From JBGSOV01 sp964558715 (GTDB taxonomy: Bacteria > Patescibacteriota > Gracilibacteria > CAIRYL01 > GCA-016699755), in contig CAZLFD010000009.1 of the NCBI GenBank assembly GCA_964558715.1, positions 1 to 38,163 on the forward strand: a stretch of 38,163 nucleotides of DNA. The letters run 5' to 3'. A program made the position numbers and the translations under genes. The notes beneath the pieces were generated by a model. That model ran no database searches. It had not been told where the DNA came from and worked only from the letters and a program-made list of their open reading frames with translations. Position 1 is the stretch's first letter. Every line of letters begins with the position of its first letter. Below are positions 30,993-38,114 of the stretch, piece by piece.

Positions 30993-33900
30993 TCAGGTGA
31001 ATTTCGCTACCACTGCTTTTAATTCAGGGGTGGGCTCGACGCCGAATTCTGGATAAAAGACTTGCCCCAGGGCATGGATTTCGACCGGACACGGACCGGG
31101 GTATTTTAAGAGTTCTTTGTGCAGTGCCTTGAGGCAGGTTTTTTTGAAGCCTGGTTTGAGCGTGATCTTCCACGGCTCGTTCTTATTTGGGCATGCGGCA
31201 ACTTCCTGGTTTGGCGATTTCGCTCCTTCTGTCTCCGCACTTTCATCTGCCTCCTCAGTTTCTTCACTATCCGGTGTTACCTCGAATCCACTTTCTGCAG
31301 TAAATGTATCGCCGTCTTCCTCCATCTCTCCCGTTTCTGGTGCTAGAAGATCATCCTCTTCTCGTTCTGGCTTCATGGTGGCGACGATCTTTTCGATTTC
31401 TTTCAACTCTTGCAGCTCGATTTTATCCGCAATGATCTGCCACGCACCTATGCGGTTTTCTACCTTGCCCGTTACCCAGTATACCGCATCATCTCGCTCT
31501 ACAAGTTTATCCGACAGTTTTTCGTAGCTCTTTGGAAACACCGCTACTTCCAGTTTTCCGGTCGGGTCTTCAATACTCATGATCGCCATCTGTTTTTGCG
31601 TTTTGGTGATCAACTTGCGCATGCTAAGCAGAATGCCGCCAGCGGTCGCCTTTTTGCCGTTCTTTTTTTCAATCTCGCCGATCAGCACCCCCTTTTTTCG
31701 AAAGAGCGCTTTAGCACTGCGCAGCGGATGATCAGAGACGAATAAGCCCAACGTCTCGCGCTCCCAACTGAGCTTCTCTGCTAGGGTTGCGGGTGTGCTC
31801 TCTGGTAATATCAACTCGTGCACATGGTCGATGCCGTCATCGCCAAATAGTGAATCTTGTGCTTCGTGCGCGGTGTCTTTCTCTGCCCCTTTGGAGAAAT
31901 CGCTGATCAGCTTGAAATGCTCGATTACCTGGTTTGCCTCTGTAAAGGTCGAAAGGGCGCCAGATTTTGCTAATGCTTCTAATGATTTTTTATTGAGCAC
32001 TTTGCTCGGTGCGCGCGCCGCAAAATCCGCCAAGCTGGCAAACGGCTCTGTGCCTCTCGCTTTCACAATGCTTTCGACCACGCTATCGCCCACTCCTTTA
32101 ATGGCGCCTAGCCCAAAGCGAATAACGCCATCTGCCAGCGCGGTAAAATTGGTGCCGCTTTCATTTACGCTCGGTGGCAATACTTCAATACCGAGTTCGC
32201 GGCATTCTTCGATGTCGATCACTACGCGGTCGGTATTATTCCTATCCGCCGCCAAGAGTGCCGTCATAAATTCTGTGCTATAATTCGCTTTCAAATACGC
32301 CGTTTGGTAGGCGATCATGGCATAACCGGCGGCATGCGATTTGTTAAAGCCGTACCCGGCAAACGGCTCGATGACTTTATCGAAGATCTGTACTGCCATC
32401 TGTTCACTATGCCCTTTAGCTTTCGCCCCTTCAATAAACTTTTCGCGTTGCGCGGCGAGTTCACTGGCAATCTTTTTTCCGATTGCACGCCGCAATAAGT
32501 CTGCTTGCCCGAGGGTAAAACCGGCGAACACCTGCGCAATCTGCAAAATCTGCTCTTGATAAATGGCGATGCCAAAGGTCTTATCTAAAACTTGCCTGAG
32601 TGATTCGTGCAGATATTTCACCTCTTTTTTGCCGTGTTTGCCCGAAATATAATCCGGAATCCACTCCATTGGTCCCGGGCGATACAGCGAGACCATGGCG
32701 ATAATATCCTCTAGATTGGTTGGTTTAAGCTCTTTCAAATAGCGGCGCATGCCGGCGGATTCCAATTGAAACACTCCCGTCGTCTGGCCTTTGGTGAGCA
32801 GCTTGAAGGTTTTTTCATCATCCAGTGGAATCTCATCCAGATCGATGATCTCATCGGTACGCTCCTGAATGATCTTGAGCGTATCGACTAAAATGGTGAG
32901 GTTCTTGAGCCCCAAAAAGTCCATTTTCAGTAGCCCTAGGTCTTCGACGGGTTTCTGCGAAAACTGGGTGATGATTGTCTGTTCGTCTTTTGGCGCCCGC
33001 TGTAGAGGAACATGTTTCGTAATGGCATCTGGCGAGATTACCACCGCGCAGGCATGAACAGAGACGTGGCGTACCGAACCCTCGAGCCGCTTGGCGATAT
33101 TCCATATCTCTTGAAAGCGCGGATTTTCCTTGAGTGCCTTCTTCAAGTCCGGTGCTTGTTCGAGAGCTTCATCAAGCGTAATACCTGGGCGCTCGGGTAT
33201 CAGTTTGGCAAACAGGTTCATTTCGGCGAATCCGAGTCCCAATACTCTTCCTACATCTTTGATCGCCGCGCGGGCGGCAAGCGTTCCAAACGTGCAGACT
33301 TGCGCGACGCGGTCGTCTCCGTAGAGTTCACGCACATAATGGAGTACTTCGTCGCGGCGGTCATCTGCAAAGTCGATATCGATATCTGGCATCGAGATGC
33401 GTTCAGGATTCAAGAAACGTTCGAAGAGCAGATCGTATTTGATCGGGTCGATATTTGTGATTCTCAGCGCATACGAAACTAGTGAACCAGCCGCGCTGCC
33501 GCGCCCTGGGCCTACTGCGATGCCTTGCTCTTTCGCCCATTTCACAAAATCCCACACGATCAAAAAATACGCAGGAAAGCCCATCTTCTGAATTATCCCC
33601 AGCTCTAGATCGAGCCGGTCGACGATGGCGGTTTGTTCCTCTGTTTTCGGCTGGCGCGGATTAAAATCGTAGCGGCTTTGTACGCCATCCAAACAGACCT
33701 CGCGCAAATATTCATCCACCGTTTGCCCCTCGGGTACCGGAAACGGCGGGAGTAGATACTTGCCAAATTCCATGCTCACTTGGCACTGCTCCGCGATTTT
33801 GACCGTATTGGCACACGCCTCTGGCAGGTCCGCAAAAATGCGCAGCATCTCATCTGGCGTGCGCAGCGAAAAATCGTCCCCCAGCATCTTTACGCGATTG

Positions 33901-34613
33901 GGGTCGTTTCTTTGGCCGTTATCGCGGATGCAGGTGACGATGTCTTGCGCGTCGGCGTAATCTGGAGTGGGGTAGTGCACGTCGTTTGTGGCGGCGAGCG
34001 GAATGCCGAGTTCGGCAGAATATTTTTTTAGCCGTTCTTCCACCTCTTGCAGTTCGCGGCGCGTAATGGGGTGCCGCTGCACCTCTAAATAAAAATCTTC
34101 CCCAAAGATCGCATGATACTCCTTAATAATTTGTTTGGTCTTCGCTTCGGTATCGCCCTTGACGATTGATTGCGCGATTTCGCCTTGTAGCCCGCCACTC
34201 AGCGCGATTACGCCTTCGCGGTGTTTCTTAAGCAGATCTTTATCCACTCGCGCACGGTAGAACATGCCGCTTAGATTCGCTTCGGTCGAAAGCGCGAGTA
34301 GGTTCTGGTAGCCCGTATCGTTCTTTGCGAGCAGCACTAGCTGAAAGCTCTGCGCGTCCATAGGTTCTTTATCGAAACGGCTGCGTAGAGCGACATACGC
34401 GTCGTACCCTAAAATCGGTTTGATGCCGTTTTTTTCACAGGCCTTATACAAATCTACCACGCCATGCATATTGCCGTAATCGGTGATCGCCACAGCACCC
34501 GCTCCGTCATTCGCCGACTTCTTGGCGATATCGGCAGGGCTACCCACTCCGGTGAGGAGTGAGTAATATGAATGGACATGCAGATGAACGAAACCGGCTG
34601 CAGCTTGCGACAT
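30993..34613 (-). CDS. dnaE: DNA polymerase III subunit alpha
   Basis: Replicative DNA polymerase of 1206 residues. The N-terminal PHP domain (about 7-210, HLHVHSYYSLLTG) has TDYGN where TDHGN is usual and LGYDAY for GYEAY, so metal ligands are altered. The C-family palm carries GPGRGSAAGSLVSYAL and the catalytic PDIDIDFADDRRDEV (about 380-420). The fingers region contains SVHACAVVISP and VSLYRPGPMEWIPDYI, with YGFNKSHAAGYAMIAYQTAYLK after it. A helix-hairpin-helix segment and an OB fold (AGGILLSMRKLITKTQKQMAIMSI...) follow. An acidic insert (about 1085-1140) precedes a small terminal domain ending AVVAKFT. ATG 34613 is the natural start. No epsilon-type exonuclease is seen nearby. The long leader 34614-34959 contains a hairpin. 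Confidence 0.95.
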   Translation of the reverse strand: MSQAAAGFVHLHVHSYYSLLTGVGSPADIAKKSANDGAGAVAITDYGNMHGVVDLYKACEKNGIKPILGYDAYVALRSRFDKEPMDAQSFQLVLLAKNDTGYQNLLALSTEANLSGMFYRARVDKDLLKKHREGVIALSGGLQGEIAQSIVKGDTEAKTKQIIKEYHAIFGEDFYLEVQRHPITRRELQEVEERLKKYSAELGIPLAATNDVHYPTPDYADAQDIVTCIRDNGQRNDPNRVKMLGDDFSLRTPDEMLRIFADLPEACANTVKIAEQCQVSMEFGKYLLPPFPVPEGQTVDEYLREVCLDGVQSRYDFNPRQPKTEEQTAIVDRLDLELGIIQKMGFPAYFLIVWDFVKWAKEQGIAVGPGRGSAAGSLVSYALRITNIDPIKYDLLFERFLNPERISMPDIDIDFADDRRDEVLHYVRELYGDDRVAQVCTFGTLAARAAIKDVGRVLGLGFAEMNLFAKLIPERPGITLDEALEQAPDLKKALKENPRFQEIWNIAKRLEGSVRHVSVHACAVVISPDAITKHVPLQRAPKDEQTIITQFSQKPVEDLGLLKMDFLGLKNLTILVDTLKIIQERTDEIIDLDEIPLDDEKTFKLLTKGQTTGVFQLESAGMRRYLKELKPTNLEDIIAMVSLYRPGPMEWIPDYISGKHGKKEVKYLHESLRQVLDKTFGIAIYQEQILQIAQVFAGFTLGQADLLRRAIGKKIASELAAQREKFIEGAKAKGHSEQMAVQIFDKVIEPFAGYGFNKSHAAGYAMIAYQTAYLKANYSTEFMTALLAADRNNTDRVVIDIEECRELGIEVLPPSVNESGTNFTALADGVIRFGLGAIKGVGDSVVESIVKARGTEPFASLADFAARAPSKVLNKKSLEALAKSGALSTFTEANQVIEHFKLISDFSKGAEKDTAHEAQDSLFGDDGIDHVHELILPESTPATLAEKLSWERETLGLFVSDHPLRSAKALFRKKGVLIGEIEKKNGKKATAGGILLSMRKLITKTQKQMAIMSIEDPTGKLEVAVFPKSYEKLSDKLVERDDAVYWVTGKVENRIGAWQIIADKIELQELKEIEKIVATMKPEREEDDLLAPETGEMEEDGDTFTAESGFEVTPDSEETEEADESAETEGAKSPNQEVAACPNKNEPWKITLKPGFKKTCLKALHKELLKYPGPCPVEIHALGQVFYPEFGVEPTPELKAVVAKFT

Positions 34614-34959
34614 ATAAGCTCTCTAAAAAACACTTTTGGCGGAATTTGATTGTGGCGGATTTTCCGTATTTTTGCGAGGGGAAAATCGGTAAACAGCAAA
34701 CAGTAATCTGTAATTGGGAAATCACTTCATCTACGTGCTGTTGCCGTTTGATCATGCCTCATACGATTTGATGGTATTTAACCATGGTTAACCCTTTTTG
34801 TTCCAATTTTTGCCAAACTTTGAACTGGAGCGAATACGTTATTTTTTGCATTAATATCCAGGGAAAGACTCCTCCGTATTGTAATGTCTTCCTTCTCGCC
34901 GCTTCGCGTTTGACAGCATCACACTTTTTTCCCACCATGAGTGCGGTTTTTTTCACTTC
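34614..34959. other. Intergenic region between dnaE and the small membrane ORF
   Basis: No gene can be supported in these 346 bases. They hold an 8-bp hairpin GATTTTCC/GGAAAATC (34658-34665 and 34680-34687) in the dnaE leader and a degenerate word tract (GTAAACAGCAAACAGTAATC around 34690-34710). A promoter candidate for the plus-strand ORF lies at 34910-34938: TTGACA, 17 bases, CACCAT. An antisense ORF across 34759-35094 has no recognisable content. Confidence 0.5.
34910..34938 (+). promoter_or_regulatory. Possible promoter of the small membrane ORF
   Basis: Consensus -35 TTGACA (34910-34915) is followed after 17 bases by a poor -10, CACCAT (34933-34938). The leader to ATG 34960 would be about 15 bases, as at other genes here. 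Confidence 0.35.
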
Positions 34960-35235
34960 ATGCCTTTTACGCGTCGAATCCTCTTTTGGGCAGGTCAACT
35001 GTTTGCTCTGAAATACGCAAAAAAATATTTGGGGCAAAAGAAGAAATTGTTCTTGTTGCCGATTGTTGCTGCCGTGCTTGAATTTGTGCGGCAAAAATCG
35101 GAAGAAAAAGCAGTAAAAAAGCAGAAGCAGATTAAAGAAGAAAACGAGGAATTGCTCGTGAAACCGTCCCGAGTATTAGGGACGTCATTGCGAGGAGTCA
35201 TGCATTGCAGGAGGTCGCGGCAATTTAGAAAATAA
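34960..35235 (+). CDS. Small basic membrane protein, C-terminus encoded by a repeat element
   Basis: Possible 91-residue protein. Residues 1-45 contain a membrane-leaning N-terminus (RRILFWAGQLFALKYAKKYL) and a hydrophobic helix (KLFLLPIVAAVLEFV). A highly charged helix follows (KSEEKAVKKQKQIKEENEELLVK). Up to residue 68 this looks like a plausible small membrane protein. The last ~20 residues (from PSRVLG) are encoded by a hairpin and the CGTCATTGCGAGGAG palindromic repeat starting at 35182, so the original stop codon was probably lost by insertion. No family is recognised. The promoter candidate upstream and amphipathic organisation support reality; it remains possible that this is a chance ORF. 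Confidence 0.45.
   Translation: MPFTRRILFWAGQLFALKYAKKYLGQKKKLFLLPIVAAVLEFVRQKSEEKAVKKQKQIKEENEELLVKPSRVLGTSLRGVMHCRRSRQFRK
35165..35184. repeat. CGTCCC/GGGACG hairpin at the edge of the palindromic element
   Basis: CGTCCC (35165-35170) and GGGACG (35179-35184) flank an eight-base loop. It runs directly into the CGTCATTGCGAGG sequence. Confidence 0.5.
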
Positions 35236-35313
35236 AACAAAATGCTTCTATATATTTTTTTTGTCTGGATTGCGTCGTTCATTCTCTTATCGTCGAACTT
35301 CCCCGTAACGACG
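35182..35313. repeat. Palindromic CGTCATTGCGAGG-type repeat element
   Basis: The left part begins CGTCATTGCGAGGAG (35183) and ends GCGGCAATTTAG (about 35228). The right part begins CTGGATTGCGTCGTTC (35265) and ends CCCCGTAACGACG (35313). The right part is an imperfect reverse complement of the left. This is the general layout of non-coding CGTCATTGCGAGG...CTGGATTGC...CAATGACG palindromic repeats found dispersed in many bacterial genomes. It occupies the space between the convergent small ORF and exonuclease genes, and supplies the C-terminal codons of the small ORF. Confidence 0.6.
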
Positions 35314-35320
35314 CTGCGCG

Positions 35321-36232
35321 TTAAAACATCCCCATTTGCTCGGTGGCGACACTATCTGCAAACAGAGTTTTGGCGCGTGATTGCAGGCGCTTGGAATTGA
35401 GCGCTTGTAAAAACTCGGGTAATTGCTTTGGCATGGCCTGCGGAATTTTTCCAGACTCTTCGTCGAAGCCATCTAATTCCAGATCGCGGTGCAAGAGCGC
35501 CATCTCTTTTGTCTGCCGCGCTTGTTCTTGATACTCCTTTAAGAGTTCACCGGCTTTACCGCTGATCTCATCGACATGTTTGATCGCCGTTTCAATATTG
35601 TGATATTTACTCAGAATCTGCACGGCGCCTTTTGGCCCGATGCCCGGCACACCTACCAGTTTATCGCTGCTGTCGCCGGCAAGCGCTTTATAATCCGCCA
35701 CGCATTCGGGCGGTATGCCGAGCTTCTCTACCACATCTTCTACACGCAAACATTTGGACGGCTTACCACCGTTTTGCGGCTGCAAAATGCAGATGTTGTC
35801 GCCGACGAGTTGTAGCAGATCCTGATCACCCGAAAGAATCAAAACTTCGGTATCTGCTTGCTTGCGAAAATGCTCCGCTGCAGTTGCGATCATATCATCT
35901 GCTTCGTAGCCTTCTTTGCTGAGTAATGGTGCGCCAAAGGCTTCTTCTACAAAACCAAAGATAAATGGCAGTTGGGCGACCAGCTCTTCTGGCATATCGG
36001 GGCGCCCCGCTTTGTAGCCATCCATTTTGTCGTGCCGCAAGGTCGGTCCTTTCAAATCGCGCGCAAAGTAGATATGCGTCGGCTGTTCACTCTCGATCAA
36101 TGAAAAAGTCGTCGAAACAACCCCGTAAATCGCATTACTCGGCTTGCCATCTGCCATGGTGAAATGCGCTGGAACGGCGTAAAAGGCACGAAAGAAGAGG
36201 TGGGAAATATCGATCAAAATCACTTTTTTCAT
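35321..36232 (-). CDS. Stand-alone 5'-3' exonuclease (DNA polymerase I N-terminal domain type)
   Basis: Structure-specific 5' nuclease of 303 residues corresponding to the first domain of PolA. This enzyme removes RNA primers and flaps. Motifs are KVILIDISHLFFRAFYAVP (3-21, metal Asp), the KGPTLRHDKMDGYKAGRPDMPEEL arch segment, GYEADDMIATAAEHF (metal acids), LILSGDQDLLQLV, then the helix-3-turn-helix DYKALAGDSSDKLVGVPGIGPKGAVQIL. The protein ends soon after the nuclease domain; there is no 3'-5' exonuclease or polymerase part. This is a free-standing Exo/FEN, as in phages and E. coli ExoIX (Xni), rather than a truncated gene. ATG 36232 is directly preceded by AT-rich -10-like sequence, so the mRNA may be leaderless. 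It is divergent from the glycogen synthase-like gene. Confidence 0.88.
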   Translation of the reverse strand: MKKVILIDISHLFFRAFYAVPAHFTMADGKPSNAIYGVVSTTFSLIESEQPTHIYFARDLKGPTLRHDKMDGYKAGRPDMPEELVAQLPFIFGFVEEAFGAPLLSKEGYEADDMIATAAEHFRKQADTEVLILSGDQDLLQLVGDNICILQPQNGGKPSKCLRVEDVVEKLGIPPECVADYKALAGDSSDKLVGVPGIGPKGAVQILSKYHNIETAIKHVDEISGKAGELLKEYQEQARQTKEMALLHRDLELDGFDEESGKIPQAMPKQLPEFLQALNSKRLQSRAKTLFADSVATEQMGMF

Positions 36233-36294
36233 ATTTTGTAATATAATTATGGCAACTGCAAGGGCTTGTAATGGCATTGGCTGTGTAATTCGAG

Positions 36295-36300
36295 TATAAT
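36295..36300 (+). promoter_or_regulatory. -10 box of the GlgA-half gene
   Basis: A perfect TATAAT preceded by GAG lies 23 bases before ATG 36324. The weak -35 TGGCAT (36272-36277) has 17-base spacing. The same GAGTATAAT occurs before the epimerase gene. Confidence 0.55.
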
Positions 36301-36323
36301 ACTCAGAAAACTATCACACAAAC

Positions 36324-36944
36324 ATGACACAGCATGCACTTCCGGGCGCCGCCTACGACAACAAAATCTACACAAAATACTCAAAAAACACTATTGAGAA
36401 AAAAGCGAAGAACAAAGCCGATTTTTGTGAAGAGTTTGAACTCGTCTGTGATCAGCGCCAAATGTTGATCGGCATCGTCTCTGAATTGACCGATAAAAAC
36501 GGCGCGCATTTGGTGGCCGAGATACTGCCTGGAATTGCCGCACTCAACATTTGTCTGGTAGTGCGTGGCGTGGGGAGCGAGAAGTATCAGAAACTGTTGG
36601 CCGATTTTGCCAAAGACAACCCAGGAAAAATCGCCGTAGTGCCAGATACGAATGATGACATGCGCAAAGTCTTTGCCGCATCAGATGTAAGCTTCTTTTT
36701 CTCTGCCGGTGAAGAGAACGAAAAATTCGCCCTTGGGGCGCTCAGCTACGCTTCGCTCCCTATCGTTCCCAGCGGCATGCAGCATATTGTCGAAGATTAT
36801 AATCCGAACCAAGAAAGTGGTACCGGTTTTGTGTATCGTAATGAAGACGTGTGGTCGGCGTTTGCCGCCATTGTACGCGCGCAAGAAAACTTTCGCTTTC
36901 CGTATGACTGGAAGACGATTCAGAGGAGTGCTATCGATTCGTAG
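36324..36944 (+). CDS. Stand-alone C-terminal half of a glycogen/starch synthase-like glycosyltransferase
   Basis: A 206-residue protein that aligns by pattern with only the C-terminal Rossmann domain of GT5 glycogen synthase (GlgA). It starts with the linker DNKIYTKYSKNTIEKKAKNKADFCEEFEL, equivalent to the phrase that precedes the second domain in GlgA. ADP-glucose-domain features follow: LIGIVSELTDKNGAHLVAEILPGI, VVRGVGSEKYQKLLADFA, GKIAVVPDTNDDMRKVFAASDVSFF, and NPNQESGTGFVYRNEDVWSAFAAI. The catalytic EPCGL-x-Q loop reads EENEKFALGAL, so the essential Glu might remain but the loop is altered. The N-terminal acceptor domain (about 240 residues) is absent, and no remnant exists upstream. ATG 36324 with a good TATAAT indicates a gene in its own right. 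It may pair with a partner or be non-catalytic. Confidence 0.7.
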   Translation: MTQHALPGAAYDNKIYTKYSKNTIEKKAKNKADFCEEFELVCDQRQMLIGIVSELTDKNGAHLVAEILPGIAALNICLVVRGVGSEKYQKLLADFAKDNPGKIAVVPDTNDDMRKVFAASDVSFFFSAGEENEKFALGALSYASLPIVPSGMQHIVEDYNPNQESGTGFVYRNEDVWSAFAAIVRAQENFRFPYDWKTIQRSAIDS

Positions 36945-37060
36945 TTCCATAGCTAGAGTAGTTCTTTAGCTATTATCGACACTGAATTTCAAATTTTAAA
37001 TTACAGATTACACATTAAATGAGCCCAATTTGTGATTCGACATTTGTAATTTTTGCATGT

Positions 37061-38029
37061 TTAGCGCAGAGCGTCTGAACTCGTTTCCCGGATCCTTTCC
37101 ATCCGCAAACTCTCGACCTGTTGGCGGATGCCGTCTGCGAGCTCTACTTTGGGCGCATATCCAAGCCCTGCTGTGATTTTGCCGATGTCGGCGCACTGGC
37201 CTTGCACGTATACTTCTTTCACCGGATTTTCGATATAGATCGGCGCGATATCACTTTGCATCGCTTGCACAATGGCTGCCACTATCTGGTTGAGTGAAGC
37301 GGAATTGCTCGTGCCGATGTTAAACACTTCGGCGCCAAACTTCTTCTCGCTCTCAATCGCTAAAATCAACGCCTGCACCACATCTGTCACATGCGTAAAA
37401 TCGCGGAACTGCTCGCCATCGCCGTAGATAACCGGCGCTGTACCGCGGGCGATATCCCAAATAAACTGGCTGACGATATTGGCATATTTGCCCTTGGCTT
37501 CTTCATTCGGCCCGTACACGCTCATAAAACGAAAGCCGATGATATCCAGGTTCGGATTCGTCTTCGCAAAACAACTGGCGCAATGTTCGTACAAAAACTT
37601 CGTCACCGCGTAGTGGTTTTGTGGCGTTACGTGCTGAGATTCCACTAACGGGATCGGGTTATTGGCATACAGCGATGACGTGCTAGCGTAGAGCACTTTT
37701 TGCACTCCAGTTGCGGCCGCATAGTCGAGCACCTGTGTAAATGAAACGACAGAATTTAAATATGGTTCGGTGATTCCGCTCTCCATAAACATCGGTGCCG
37801 ATGACGACCCCGCCAGATGCACGATGATATCGAACTCTGTTCCGGCTTTTTCTAAATCTTCGCGTGAACAGGCATCGCCTTGAATAAACTCTATATCCGG
37901 ATCGAGATTCTCCCTATTCCCTAGAAAGAGGTTGTCGAGTGCGACCACATCGTACTGGTCTTTGTTGATATTGCAGAAGTTGCTGCCAATAAAGCCAGCT
38001 CCGCCAGTAACCAGGATCTTCTTTTTCAT
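37061..38029 (-). CDS. NAD-dependent epimerase/dehydratase (UDP-sugar 4-epimerase-like)
   Basis: Extended short-chain dehydrogenase/reductase of 322 residues, probably acting on a nucleotide sugar for envelope glycans. The Rossmann motif is LVTGGAGFIGSNF (about 6-18). VALDNLFLGNRENL marks the adenine ribose site. VHLAGSSSAP, the active-site serine region VLYASTSSLY, and catalytic Y-x3-K as HYAVTKFLYEHCA are intact. GFRFMSVYGPNE and the substrate segment IYGDGEQFRDFTHVTDVVQALILAIE follow. This pattern matches UDP-glucose 4-epimerases and related dehydratases; the exact sugar cannot be read. ATG 38029 starts the Rossmann fold directly and is served by a GAGTATAAT -10 box. No sugar-pathway partner is adjacent except the GlgA-half gene on the other strand. 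Confidence 0.88.
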   Translation of the reverse strand: MKKKILVTGGAGFIGSNFCNINKDQYDVVALDNLFLGNRENLDPDIEFIQGDACSREDLEKAGTEFDIIVHLAGSSSAPMFMESGITEPYLNSVVSFTQVLDYAAATGVQKVLYASTSSLYANNPIPLVESQHVTPQNHYAVTKFLYEHCASCFAKTNPNLDIIGFRFMSVYGPNEEAKGKYANIVSQFIWDIARGTAPVIYGDGEQFRDFTHVTDVVQALILAIESEKKFGAEVFNIGTSNSASLNQIVAAIVQAMQSDIAPIYIENPVKEVYVQGQCADIGKITAGLGYAPKVELADGIRQQVESLRMERIRETSSDALR

Positions 38030-38057
38030 CGCGGGAATACAAAAGTTTACATTGGAA

Positions 38058-38063
38058 ATTATA
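38058..38063 (-). promoter_or_regulatory. -10 box of the epimerase gene
   Basis: On the minus strand, TATAAT preceded by GAG lies 28 bases before ATG 38029. The -35 region is poorly conserved (TAGCAG with 17-base spacing). Confidence 0.5.
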
Positions 38064-38114
38064 CTCAAATTTATTGATATCTGCTATGCGATGAGAAAAT
38101 TAACAATGAAAAAT

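Noticed and set aside
34759..35094. Minus-strand ORF of 111 residues opposite the small membrane ORF
   Set aside because: It has no recognisable domain or hydrophobic pattern and overlaps a more plausible plus-strand ORF with its own promoter candidate.
36945..37060. Small RNA or terminator between the GlgA-half and epimerase genes
   Set aside because: The AT-rich text forms only a weak palindromic AGCT hairpin, and the remainder is a degenerate word tract.
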